In this document: piece by piece, positions 26,139 to 34,232 of the stretch | How positions within the stretch are numbered: the stretch's first letter is position 1 | Layout: every line of letters begins with the position of its first letter | DNA from: Altericroceibacterium indicum | GTDB taxonomy: Bacteria > Pseudomonadota > Alphaproteobacteria > Sphingomonadales > Sphingomonadaceae | Length of the DNA stretch: 64,000 nucleotides | Direction of reading: 5' to 3' | NCBI RefSeq assembly: GCF_009828105.1 | Contig: NZ_WTYQ01000002.1 | Coordinates: 186,001 to 250,000, forward strand | Translations under genes and position numbers: made by a program | Notes under the pieces: model-generated | What the model was told of the DNA's origin: nothing | Seen by the model: the letters and a program-made list of their open reading frames with translations, nothing else | The model's database searches: none

Positions 26139-27188
26139 GTGAAATCTTTCTCTCTTTTTCGATACTCCTTGCTGGCAGCCAGCCTGGTTGCCAGTGTTAT
26201 CGGTCCAGCGCATGCTCAGGTCGCTCATGCGGAGCAGGCTTCTGATGATTTCGGCAACCGCGCCCGACAAGGCCGTCCCATTATTATTGCCCATCGCGGT
26301 GCATCCAGCCTCAATGTCGAAAATTCTCTCAGTGCCTTCCGCAAAGCGCTGGAGCTGGGCGTCGATGGTGTGGAAACCGACACGCAACTGACGGCAGATG
26401 GCCAGCTTGTACTCAACCATGACTTCACATTGAACGCCAATCTCGCACAAAAGGGAGGCGATTACTCCGCCCCTAAAACGCCCATCAAGGCGATGACGCT
26501 GGCCGAAATTCAATCCTACGATATCGGCACGCCCAAACCCGGCAGTGCCTATGCTGCAGAACACCCAGATTTGATCCCCACTCCGGGTGAAAAAGTGCCC
26601 ACCTTGAGCGCACTGATCGATCTTATGCAGGCACACGATGATCGCACAATGCTGTGGCTTGAGATCAAATCCATGCCCTTCATGCCACAAGTCAGCAGCG
26701 ACCCAGCGCAATTGGCCAGGGCAGTGGTTGACGAATTACATGCGCAGAAATTCACGAACCGTGTGGTGGTCCTGTCATTTGACTGGAATGTGCTGCGTGA
26801 AGTGAAGAAGCTCGATTCCTCCATCCCCCTTGCGTTTCTCAGTTCCAATGCCACCCGCGCAATCGCCCATGCCGGAGACAGCCCTCTGGCCAAAGTTGAC
26901 CCCGCCAAAATTTCCCGCAGCCTGACCGGGCTGGATGATTTTGGCGGACATTCGATGGTCGAAGTTCTGGAGAATGAGGGCGCAAGCTGGTGGGATCACA
27001 ATTATCCGGATTTCACTCTGGAAGATCTCTTAGAAGCGGAACAACAAGGCCTCAAAACTGGTGCCTGGACAGTCGATGATCCGGGCACAGCGCGCTTGTT
27101 GTTCAACCTTGGAGTAGATGCGATCACCACCAACCAGCCTGATCGCATGTTCAAGGAGTTCGGCAAAAAGCCTCAGACGTCGGAATAA
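26139..27188 (+). CDS. Periplasmic glycerophosphodiester phosphodiesterase (GlpQ/UgpQ family)
   Basis: A 349-residue protein with a Sec signal (cut after AHA near residue 26). The GDPD TIM-barrel signature is visible: IIIAHRGASSLNVENSL (catalytic His, about 47), GVETDTQLTADGQLVLNHD, LWLEIKS, and a C-terminal TTNQPDRM. It hydrolyses glycerophosphodiesters to glycerol-3-phosphate plus an alcohol. The GTG start lies directly after a strong hairpin and a CRP-like site, so carbon- or stress-dependent control is plausible. Confidence 0.93.
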   Translation: MKSFSLFRYSLLAASLVASVIGPAHAQVAHAEQASDDFGNRARQGRPIIIAHRGASSLNVENSLSAFRKALELGVDGVETDTQLTADGQLVLNHDFTLNANLAQKGGDYSAPKTPIKAMTLAEIQSYDIGTPKPGSAYAAEHPDLIPTPGEKVPTLSALIDLMQAHDDRTMLWLEIKSMPFMPQVSSDPAQLARAVVDELHAQKFTNRVVVLSFDWNVLREVKKLDSSIPLAFLSSNATRAIAHAGDSPLAKVDPAKISRSLTGLDDFGGHSMVEVLENEGASWWDHNYPDFTLEDLLEAEQQGLKTGAWTVDDPGTARLLFNLGVDAITTNQPDRMFKEFGKKPQTSE

Positions 27189-27194
27189 TCTATT

Positions 27195-27227
27195 CGCCCA
27201 TTGCGACTGGATAGATCGCAATGGGCG
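27195..27227. terminator. Hairpin terminator after the phosphodiesterase gene
   Basis: CGCCCATTGCGA and TCGCAATGGGCG form a perfect 12-base stem with a 9-base loop, six bases after the stop. There is no T-run, but the position between convergent genes supports termination. The rest of 27228-27448 shows no gene. Confidence 0.65.
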
Positions 27228-27448
27228 CCCACTGGCGCTGGAAATCATGCGCTTCGTGGGCGACGGTAAGTCGAAGGCAAGAGTTTCTACAGCGCGCAGG
27301 AAACCTTGACCGTCGCGTAATCACAGATCTAGCTCGTAAGCAGCGCGAAGCATGAGAGCATCACTGCAAGTTATCCACGCGCAGGCTGCCTGCACGGTGA
27401 ATTGGCCGGCGGACAGACACACGTGCCTGTTGCCTGGGCCAAGCGTCG

Positions 27449-28330
27449 TCAGGGGTTAGCGCCGGTGGAGTTACCAGCGCGTGCCGTAACGATCCATGCC
27501 GCGCCATCTATGACAACCGACGCACCCCGCACTTTCCTCGCAAAAGCTGTGCGAACGGCAATTCTTGCCTGTCGGCGTATCTCGTCGCTTTCGCCCGCCA
27601 GCACGCGGGACAGAGGGCCGACATCGAAAGCCATCTGCACGGCATCTTCGATCGCAGCCTCTGGCGTCCTGCCCTGGCCGAACACGATCTCATGATCGAA
27701 AGGCTGGAAAGCGACATCGTCAAAGCCGGACTGCTGCAGGATGGCCTCGACACGGCTACGATCTCCGAAAGCGAACGGGCCTGGAGCATCCATCGGTGGT
27801 GGCGGAGGCATTTCGGGGAGTATTCCACTGATCGCCCCCATAGGTAAACGCCCCCAGTCATTGACTGCCGCCTCGCGCCAGCAAACGAAGGCGAGCCGCC
27901 CGGATGGAGCGAGCGCCTGGCGCAGGTGCGTGAAGGCCTGCACTGGATCGTTGAAGAACATGATTCCAAAGCGAGAAAAGACGAGGTCGGCCTGATGCGT
28001 CGGCAGATCTGCCGTTTGCGCGTCAGCCACAAGGAAGCTGGCTCGGCTCGTGAGACCATAAGTCTCGCGAGCGCGAGCGATCATGGCCTCGGAAATATCG
28101 ACACCCGTCACCTGCCCCGTGACCCCGACACGATCGAACAGTTGCGCCGTAGTCGCCCCGGTTCCGCAACCGATGTCGAGAACCGTCTCACCGCCGATGG
28201 GGGCAGCCGCTTTGATCGCAGCATCACCGAACGGTTGCATCATCTGGTCAAGCCTGCCTTGATGCGCGATCCAGTCGGCGCCCGCCTTTCCGCGCCAGTC
28301 CTTTATCTGCTCTGAAATACGAATGATCAC
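27449..28330 (-). CDS. Class I SAM-dependent methyltransferase
   Basis: A 293-residue Rossmann-fold methyltransferase. Motif I is VLDIGCGTGATTAQLF, followed by VTGVDISEAMIARARE, LVADAQTADL and FSRFGIMFFNDPVQAF. This resembles the UbiE/arsM-like branch but the substrate is unknown. Start GTG 28330. An ATCAATATTGAT palindrome lies about 20 bases upstream. It borders the zinc-related cluster, and a decayed fragment with a similar C-terminus occurs near 33.8-34.1 kb, so it may belong to that accessory region. Confidence 0.85.
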   Translation of the reverse strand: MIIRISEQIKDWRGKAGADWIAHQGRLDQMMQPFGDAAIKAAAPIGGETVLDIGCGTGATTAQLFDRVGVTGQVTGVDISEAMIARARETYGLTSRASFLVADAQTADLPTHQADLVFSRFGIMFFNDPVQAFTHLRQALAPSGRLAFVCWREAAVNDWGRLPMGAISGILPEMPPPPPMDAPGPFAFGDRSRVEAILQQSGFDDVAFQPFDHEIVFGQGRTPEAAIEDAVQMAFDVGPLSRVLAGESDEIRRQARIAVRTAFARKVRGASVVIDGAAWIVTARAGNSTGANP

Positions 28331-28349
28331 ACCCTATACGCTAATGATA

Positions 28350-28361
28350 ATCAATATTGAT
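28350..28361. promoter_or_regulatory. Fur-type palindrome upstream of the methyltransferase
   Basis: ATCAATATTGAT is a perfect 12-base palindrome inside an AT-rich stretch (AATGATAATCAATATTGATAT) resembling Fur-family boxes. It is in the promoter position of the minus-strand methyltransferase gene. Confidence 0.45.
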
Positions 28362-28386
28362 ATATAAAAACTTCTGGTTAAGCAAG

Positions 28387-28535
28387 TCTACAGCCTGGCC
28401 CTAGGGAGGGTGTGGATCATCCATTGATCTGTCTTTCCGCCCTTGGCCGTCCGGCTCGCGAATATCCGACCGAATATTCCCATGCGGCTCTATTCTACGC
28501 GTCTGCGCCTGAGGCAACCAGATCAGATCACTCAT
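28387..28535 (-). mobile_element. Remnant of an IS5-family transposase gene
   Basis: On the minus strand, AGGAGGAGCTGCC precedes ATG 28535, and the frame begins MSDLIWLPQAQTRRIEP, the usual opening of IS5/IS1031-group transposases. Similarity then stops: the next codons do not give the expected FFP and DDR motifs, and a stop follows after about 44 codons. The flanking bases (28386-28420, CTACAGCCTGGCCCTAGGGAGGG region) may be the other IS end, implying internal deletion. The remainder of 28331-28758 holds no other recognisable gene. Confidence 0.5.
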
Positions 28536-28722
28536 GGCAGCTCCTCCTCAGAGCTTCCTTTGAATCAGCCAATCACTAAAGATTGACAGACTCTCAGCCC
28601 AGGCAGTGCGTCACGCAGACCATGGAGGCAGAGATGACAGAACCGTCCAGATAGCCACCCTTCATTGATGAGGCAGTACGCCGCCCCTTTGTTGGACTTT
28701 CTTCTTTTGCCACAGTCTAGTA

Positions 28723-28739
28723 ATGATACAACATATCAT
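28723..28739. promoter_or_regulatory. Zur-like box in front of the COG0523 gene
   Basis: ATGATA-CAACA-TATCAT is a perfect 6-base dyad. Read on the other strand it is ATGATATGTTGTATCAT and shares GATATGTT with the sites at 34103 and 41817. It lies 19 bases before the GTPase start, where a repressor would block transcription. Confidence 0.6.
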
Positions 28740-28758
28740 GATTCGCTAGGATTAACTG

Positions 28759-30006
28759 ATGATTATAGCCGGCGCTGCTCACACTACTCTGAACTCTCGT
28801 CTTCCCGTCACCGTTCTTTCCGGCTTTCTCGGTGCTGGGAAAACCACTCTCCTCAATCATATTCTGGCTAATCGCGAGGGGATGCGGGTGGCGGTAATCG
28901 TCAACGATATGTCGGAAGTGAACATTGATGCAGACCTTGTGCGCGGGGGAGACGCGGCTCTTTCTCGCAGCGAAGAAACATTGGTCGAAATGACCAATGG
29001 CTGCATCTGCTGCACATTGCGCGACGACTTACTGCAAGAAGTCCGTGTCCTGGCCGAAGCCGGGCAGTTCGATTATCTGGTGATCGAGAGTACAGGTATT
29101 TCGGAACCGCTGCCTGTCGCCTCTACCTTCACTTTCCGCGACGAAGCTGGCGTGTCGCTCGGCGATGTAGCACGGCTTGATACTATGGTGACTGTGGTCG
29201 ACGCGCTTAATCTGCTCAACGACTACTCAAGTCAGGATTTTCTGGCCGATCGCGGGGAATCACTGGGTGAAGGTGATGATCGCAGCCTGGTCGGCTTGCT
29301 CGTGGAGCAGATCGAGTTTGCTGATGTGGTGATCATCAACAAGGCGTCCTCGGTCCCAGCTGAACATCTGGCGATCGTGAAGAAGCTGGTGGCCAGCCTC
29401 AACGCCGATGCCCGAATTGTCACCTGCGATCACGGCAAAGTGGCACTGCGGCAAATCCTCGATACGGGCCTCTATGATGAGGAGAAGTCAGCGCAGCACC
29501 CGCTCTGGGCGAAAGAGCTTTACGGCTATGCCAGCCATGTTCCCGAAACAGAGGAATATAGCATTGAGAGCTTCGTATACCGGGCGCGGCGGCCATTCGA
29601 TCCGGCGAAATTCCACACTTTTCTTACGGATGGTGGGCTGGATCATGTCGTGCGGGCCAAGGGGCATTTCTGGCTGGCGACGCGGACAGATTGGGTGGGG
29701 GAACTGGCCATTGCCGGCGCACAGACCACCTCGGCACGCATGGGCCGCTGGTGGGCGAGCATCCCAAAGAACCAGTGGCCCGACGACGATCGTTTCGAGC
29801 AGTTCGTGGCGAGGCATTGGGATCCGATCTGGGGCGACCGCCGGCAAGAGTTGGTGTTCATCGGCATTGGCATGGATGAAGCACATATCCGTACCCGGCT
29901 CGATGCCTGCCTGCTCACCGTCAATGCCTTCACGCCGGAGATGTGGTTTGGTCTGCGCGATCCCTTCCCCGCATGGGGTGAGCAAGCACTGGAGATGGCG
30001 GAATGA
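28759..30006 (+). CDS. COG0523 (CobW/ZigA-type) GTP-dependent metallochaperone
   Basis: A 415-residue G3E GTPase: Walker [14 protein letters not shown], metal-binding CICCTLR (CxCC), ESTGISEP, and NKAS for guanine binding, followed by a CobW C-terminal domain ([21 protein letters not shown] onward, in part). COG0523 members under Zur control deliver scarce zinc to enzymes. A Zur-like box precedes it, and ZnuD- and ZIP-like genes follow. A second, decayed copy of the gene lies at 32.9 kb. The ATG of a short frame overlaps its stop. Confidence 0.92.
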   Translation: MIIAGAAHTTLNSRLPVTVLSGFLGAGKTTLLNHILANREGMRVAVIVNDMSEVNIDADLVRGGDAALSRSEETLVEMTNGCICCTLRDDLLQEVRVLAEAGQFDYLVIESTGISEPLPVASTFTFRDEAGVSLGDVARLDTMVTVVDALNLLNDYSSQDFLADRGESLGEGDDRSLVGLLVEQIEFADVVIINKASSVPAEHLAIVKKLVASLNADARIVTCDHGKVALRQILDTGLYDEEKSAQHPLWAKELYGYASHVPETEEYSIESFVYRARRPFDPAKFHTFLTDGGLDHVVRAKGHFWLATRTDWVGELAIAGAQTTSARMGRWWASIPKNQWPDDDRFEQFVARHWDPIWGDRRQELVFIGIGMDEAHIRTRLDACLLTVNAFTPEMWFGLRDPFPAWGEQALEMAE

Positions 30007-30173
30007 GCGCCGCGATTTTGGGACGATCGGCCGTATTGCCCCCAGTTTCCGGCGGCGCCGTTTTAGGCGGCACAGCAACAGTTTTGGTGCCCATCGATCA
30101 TGCGGACGGGCAACTGGCACTCCGGCAACGCACGCGTCCTTACCTTCTCAATCCCTCCTCCCTCTCGGGATAG
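30003..30173 (+). CDS. Short frame overlapping the COG0523 stop (doubtful)
   Basis: ATGA overlap couples this 56-codon frame to the GTPase gene. The product (start [18 protein letters not shown]) matches nothing I know and may be a truncated gene or chance. The rest of 30174-30321 is promoter sequence. Confidence 0.25.
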   Translation: MSAAILGRSAVLPPVSGGAVLGGTATVLVPIDHADGQLALRQRTRPYLLNPSSLSG

Positions 30174-30278
30174 AACTTCCCCGGAGAGCTGCGTCGTATA
30201 ACCGATCTCCCTTTCCTATAAAGCTATGAGGACTGGAAGATCAGGACAGACAAACTGGATTGACGTTTTGGATGATAC

Positions 30279-30291
30279 GTAATATTATTAC
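30279..30291. promoter_or_regulatory. Zur-like box upstream of the small Cys/His protein and TonB receptor
   Basis: GTAATA-T-TATTAC is a perfect palindrome within GATGATACGTAATATTATTA, preceded by a GATAC element like the site at 28723. It lies 31 bases before the next start codon. Confidence 0.5.
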
Positions 30292-30321
30292 ATTTCTTTC
30301 CAACAGTGGCCTAACTCCCTT

Positions 30322-30705
30322 TTGAACAAATCACTTGCCCAGCCTACGCCGACTTCCCTGCGTACAGCACTGATCGTGCTGGTTGCGCTGTTTCTTCTTG
30401 TTCAATCGCTGCTCGTCAATACTCATCTGCATAACATTGAGTGGGGAAACAACGTATCATTCGTTGCGACGGCTGACGAAACGACTGCATCGTGGAGCCC
30501 GGATAACGACCATCATGGCGCGAAATGCCTGATTTGTGAGGAGAAACACAACGCGGGCGACTACACGACCCCGCCGCCGCCATGGTATCCTCACGATAAT
30601 CCTGCCTCATTCCAGATACACGGCCTGTCACCCCTGACAGTATTCGCGCTACGCAAGAACCGAGTATCGCACCACCCTCGGGGGCCGCCCGTCTTCAAGC
30701 CTTGA
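30322..30705 (+). CDS. Small membrane-anchored Cys/His protein (DUF2946-like)
   Basis: A 127-residue protein starting at TTG 30322: one N-terminal transmembrane or uncleaved signal segment (about residues 14-31), then an extracytoplasmic part with potential metal ligands THLHN, DNDHHGAKCLICEEKHN and WYPHDN. The layout (TM helix, then HxxxCxxC) resembles DUF2946 proteins found beside metal TonB receptors. It overlaps the upstream leader of the ZnuD-like gene and follows a Zur-like box. A role in periplasmic zinc handling is inferred. Confidence 0.6.
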   Translation: MNKSLAQPTPTSLRTALIVLVALFLLVQSLLVNTHLHNIEWGNNVSFVATADETTASWSPDNDHHGAKCLICEEKHNAGDYTTPPPPWYPHDNPASFQIHGLSPLTVFALRKNRVSHHPRGPPVFKP

Positions 30706-30791
30706 ATACGAGATCCTGCGCCCAGGGCGCAGTTCCGGCGCACGCAGCACCTCTGCGTGATTGCCCACCAAGGTTTATGGAGACTATCCAA

Positions 30792-32816
30792 ATGCGTAAT
30801 ATACTTTTCGCAGGCGCAGCCCTCGCTGCCCTCACCCCTACCGTTGTCTATGGACAGGGCGTTTCAGCACCCGCACCACAACCGGCACACGAAAACAGCA
30901 CACACGGCGAAATCATCGTTACAGCATCCCCTTATGCCGTATCACAGGACTCTACGGCTGCGATCGTCGCCAAGGTCGACCGCAATCAAATTGTCGAAAA
31001 TGGCGGTGCCAGCATCGCCAATGCTCTGTCCAATGTGCCCGGCGTAGCGGCGACCGGGTTCGCAGCAGGTGCCAGTCGGCCGATCATCCGCGGCATGGAT
31101 GCCAACCGGGTCCGGCTTCTTGAGAACGGAACCAGCGCTTCCGACGTATCCGACATCGGTCCAGATCACGGGGTGCCGATTGATCCGCTCTCCGCTCGCA
31201 GTATTGAAGTCGTGCGCGGCGCTGGCACTCTGCGTTATGGCAGCCAGGCAATCGGCGGCGTTGTGAACGTGCTCAATGACCGTGTACCGATGAGCTTGCC
31301 AGACAAGCCAATCAGCTTTGAGCTCAACGGTAATTACGACACCGTTTCCAACGCCCCCGAAGCATCGGCGCTGGTTGACGCTGCGGTAAGCAACTTCGCA
31401 CTGCACGCTGACGGCTTCTATCGCCACGCTGATGACTACGATACACCAGTGACGGAAAGCACACCCGACGGCAAGCTCGACAACTCATTCGCTCATGCGC
31501 ACGGTGGCTCGCTGGGCGGATCATATTTCTTCGGTGGTAGCCACATGGGTGTGGGCGTCACGCAATATGACGCGACCTACGGAATCCCGGCCGAGGATTC
31601 GCACATCGATATGAAGCAAACCAAGGTCATGACTCGCTCATCATTCGATCTTGGCGGTGATCGCAAGCTAACGCTGGATGGCAGCTACGCCAATTACAAG
31701 CATAGCGAAATCGAAGCAGACGGCGAAATCGCAACCACATTCCGCAACAAGGAGTGGGATGTCCACCCTGAGTTGCTGCTCGGCGCCATTGGCCCGCTCA
31801 CCAATGTGGCCATCGGTAGTGAATATATCCATCGCAAGTTTTCAGCCGTGGGCGAGGATGCGAGCTACCTCTTCCCGACTCTGACCGAAAGCGAGGCTGG
31901 TTACATCTTCACCGATCTGCCATTGAACGATGCGCTCAAGTTGCAGGCCAGCGGCCGCATTGAGCATGTGAGCGTCGAGGGCACACCGGTGAGCGATGTT
32001 TTCACCAAAACCAACTTCACGCCCATCAGCGGCGCGATCGGCGCTTTGTGGACGGCGACACCTGCACTTAAACTTGGCCTCACTTTCTCCAGCACCGGCC
32101 GTGCACCCGCACAGACCGAACTGTTCGCACGCGGTGGACATGACGGACCGCAGACTTTCGAATTTGGCGACCCCACGCTCAAGATCGAGCGCGCTAATTC
32201 GCTCGAAGCGAGCCTGCGGTTCAACCAAGACCGGTTCCACTTCGACGGCAGCCTCTACAGCACCTGGTTCAATAACTATATCTATGGGAATCTTACCGGA
32301 CGAACCTGTGACGACGCGACCGGTGAATGCGTCGTAGGCAACGCCAATGAGCTCAAGGAACTTTTCTACCGTCAGCAAAACGCGCATTTCCGTGGGCTTG
32401 AGGGCGAGGCCTTTTTCGATGTCGTGAGGTCTGATGCGGGGACACTCCAGCTCCATGCACTAGGGGACTATGTCCGCGCCACCTTCAACAATGACAACGG
32501 CAATGTCCCTCGCATTCCCCCCTATCGCATCGGCGGTGGTTTGAACTGGAAGGGGGACAGCCTCGATGCCGGTATGGACCTCACTTACTTCGGTAAACAG
32601 GACAAGTTCGGTGCTTATGACACGCCGACAAACTCCTATTACAATCTGAACGCCAGGATCGCCTGGCGGCCTTTCGAACAACACCGAGGCGTAGAACTCG
32701 CCCTCGTCGGTCAGAATCTTACCAACGACGTTCAACGCGATGCGGCTGCACTTAACCGGACAGAGGTCATCATGCCCGGACGCAATGTGCGCTTCGTGGT
32801 GCGCGTGGCAATGTAA
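30792..32816 (+). CDS. TonB-dependent receptor, ZnuD-like (zinc)
   Basis: A 674-residue outer-membrane receptor: signal peptide to about residue 20, a TonB-box-like GEIIVTASP, plug domain with NALSNVPGVAATGF and RPIIRGMDANRVRLL, and a barrel ending in the terminal signature NVRFVVRVAM. The plug's GADVSDIGPDHGVPIDPLSA-like region and loops rich in His and Asp (HADGFYRHADDYD, HAHGGS, RGGHDGP) match the ZnuD zinc-receptor type. ATG 30792 has GGAG nine bases upstream. Frames open upstream to 30702 overlap the preceding gene. Zinc specificity is inferred. Confidence 0.85.
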   Translation: MRNILFAGAALAALTPTVVYGQGVSAPAPQPAHENSTHGEIIVTASPYAVSQDSTAAIVAKVDRNQIVENGGASIANALSNVPGVAATGFAAGASRPIIRGMDANRVRLLENGTSASDVSDIGPDHGVPIDPLSARSIEVVRGAGTLRYGSQAIGGVVNVLNDRVPMSLPDKPISFELNGNYDTVSNAPEASALVDAAVSNFALHADGFYRHADDYDTPVTESTPDGKLDNSFAHAHGGSLGGSYFFGGSHMGVGVTQYDATYGIPAEDSHIDMKQTKVMTRSSFDLGGDRKLTLDGSYANYKHSEIEADGEIATTFRNKEWDVHPELLLGAIGPLTNVAIGSEYIHRKFSAVGEDASYLFPTLTESEAGYIFTDLPLNDALKLQASGRIEHVSVEGTPVSDVFTKTNFTPISGAIGALWTATPALKLGLTFSSTGRAPAQTELFARGGHDGPQTFEFGDPTLKIERANSLEASLRFNQDRFHFDGSLYSTWFNNYIYGNLTGRTCDDATGECVVGNANELKELFYRQQNAHFRGLEGEAFFDVVRSDAGTLQLHALGDYVRATFNNDNGNVPRIPPYRIGGGLNWKGDSLDAGMDLTYFGKQDKFGAYDTPTNSYYNLNARIAWRPFEQHRGVELALVGQNLTNDVQRDAAALNRTEVIMPGRNVRFVVRVAM

Positions 32817-32826
32817 GGCACAATTT

Positions 32827-32857
32827 GCCTGTCCGGTGCAATCCGTGCCGGACAGGC
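32827..32857. terminator. Hairpin after the ZnuD-like gene
   Basis: GCCTGTCCGG and CCGGACAGGC pair perfectly around an 11-base loop, ten bases after the stop. No T-run, so termination is likely but not certain. Confidence 0.55.
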
Positions 32858-32920
32858 ATAGGGCCGATGCCTAGGTCGCAGCACTGATCCTGCCGGTTCA
32901 GAATGTCTGGATGATGTCCC

Positions 32921-33110
32921 CGGCGCGATACGATGGTCACCGTGGTGGACGCGCTAAACCTTCTTGCCGATTATTCGAGCCAGGATTTTCCAGATGATCG
33001 CGGCGAGAGTCTGGGCAAAGGAGCGATATGGTTATGCAAACCATCAGCCCGAGACCGAGCAACACGGTTCCACTTATCCCGGCCTAGACCCGGGGGAGTA
33101 TGCAAATTGA
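32921..33110 (+). pseudogene. Decayed second copy of the COG0523 GTPase gene
   Basis: From about 32927 one frame encodes [21 protein letters not shown] and on to ESLGKG, matching the intact GTPase ([21 protein letters not shown]). From 33021 a different frame reads ERYGYANHQPETEQ, matching its [14 protein letters not shown]. The roughly 245 bases between them in the intact gene are missing, along with both ends. The second fragment ends at TGA 33108-33110, sharing a base with the ZIP gene start, so the lost gene was probably coupled to it. Confidence 0.8.
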
Positions 33111-33811
33111 TGGACATTATTACTCCGCTGGGCTCTGCCGCTCTGTCCGGTCTTGCGATTTTGTCCGGGGGACAATTGGCGCTCGCTATCGTGCATCGCC
33201 AGTCGACATTGCTTTCTCTTTCTGCCGGCGCAATCTTTGCCATCGCGCTTGTGGCGGTTCTGCCTGAGGCCGTTCATCTGGGCCACAGCGGCTGGCAGGT
33301 GTCAGGTTTGCTGGCCATCGCCGCGCTAGGCTATGCAGCCTATCCCATCATCAACCGAGTGCTGGAGGCAAGCGAGAGCGACATAGCAAGCCATGGCGGC
33401 CCCTTCAGCTTTGCCCTGCATGCGGGGCTTGGCGGCTTCATCGCCGCCATAGGATTTGGCCAGTCGACCCATGCCGGGCTTATCATGGCAAGTGCAGCCA
33501 TCGCGCACGGAATTGCTCATGGGATCAACACGGTCGCCCTTGCAAAAGCGCCGGGATTGTCACGCCGCGCATCAACCCGCTGGCTTGTCATCAATGCCGC
33601 CGCACCAATGCTCGGCGCGTTGCTGGCATTGGTCGTCAGAGTGGATGAGACGGTACTTGCCGCGATCATGGCTGTGCTGGCGGGTGTGCTTCTCTTCATC
33701 TCCTCAAACTGTCTGCTTCCCCGAACCAAAAGCGCTGGTTTGAAGCAGCATGTGGCCGTGGCCGTCGCAATCGTGGTCGTAAGCGCCTTCGCCCTAACCG
33801 TAGGGCACTGA
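33110..33811 (+). CDS. ZIP-family metal transporter
   Basis: A 233-residue membrane protein with about seven or eight hydrophobic helices. ZIP-like features are the conserved polar helix SAAIAHGIAHGINTVAL, with paired His residues for metal, the earlier LHAGLGGFIAAIGF, and AVLPEAVHLG in the first half. ZIP proteins import zinc or other divalent metals across the inner membrane. ATG 33110 is used; the frame runs on upstream into the GTPase remnant and was read as a 292-residue fusion, but that part is clearly debris. Last gene of the plus-strand zinc cluster. Confidence 0.75.
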   Translation: MDIITPLGSAALSGLAILSGGQLALAIVHRQSTLLSLSAGAIFAIALVAVLPEAVHLGHSGWQVSGLLAIAALGYAAYPIINRVLEASESDIASHGGPFSFALHAGLGGFIAAIGFGQSTHAGLIMASAAIAHGIAHGINTVALAKAPGLSRRASTRWLVINAAAPMLGALLALVVRVDETVLAAIMAVLAGVLLFISSNCLLPRTKSAGLKQHVAVAVAIVVVSAFALTVGH

Positions 33812-33819
33812 CGCAGCCG

Positions 33820-34079
33820 TCAGCGGGCAGATTTCATGCCTAAGGCAACAATTACGGGCGATGCTACCGCAATCGCGCCGTTCTGTGCGACCGAACGCTT
33901 CAGATGACTAACCAGTTCGTTTCGGTTGCCCTCCGTCAGCAGAGACCAGACGGGGCTGAGCTGAAACCATCGATCGGGTGCCTCCCACATCGCGGCATCG
34001 ACATGAAATCCGCTGATCGGTTCGTGAAAAGCCAGACTTTCAAGCCCGGCACCGGCCGACAGCCCCCGCGAGGGAGAAG
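33820..34079 (-). pseudogene. C-terminal fragment of a minus-strand gene, possibly a methyltransferase
   Basis: On the minus strand one frame stays open for about 85 codons and ends at 33820. It reads GLESLAFHEPISGFHVDAAM, then WEAPDRWFQLSPVW and a hydrophobic end VASPVIVALGMKSAR, with protein-like composition but no start codon or N-terminal domain. The ending resembles the tail of the class I methyltransferase at 27449. Identity is a guess. A Zur-like box lies just upstream. Confidence 0.35.
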
Positions 34080-34102
34080 ACGGTACTAAATAATCGAATT
34101 AG

Positions 34103-34120
34103 ATATGTTGCAACATTATA
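34103..34120. promoter_or_regulatory. Zur-like box upstream of the minus-strand fragment
   Basis: GATATGTTGCAACATTAT contains the perfect palindrome ATGTTGCAACAT and shares GATATGTT with the sites at 28723 and 41817. CATTATATAATG follows. In 33812-34232 this and the gene fragment are the only structures I see. Confidence 0.55.
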
Positions 34121-34232
34121 TAATGAGTGAACGCATCAATGGGAGGGCGTCAATGATACCCTGTATCGTTTAGCGGTTATATTTCCTTCACCGGGCCAGC
34201 CATACAAGTCACCCTCGCACCTTTAATATCCG

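Noticed and set aside
32933-33109. N-terminal extension that would make the ZIP protein a GTPase-ZIP fusion
   Set aside because: The extension is debris of a COG0523 gene with a frame change and a large deletion; the other frame's stop overlaps the ZIP ATG.
33904-34089. 61-codon plus-strand frame after the ZIP gene
   Set aside because: Basic, low-information translation; the opposite strand looks more protein-like.
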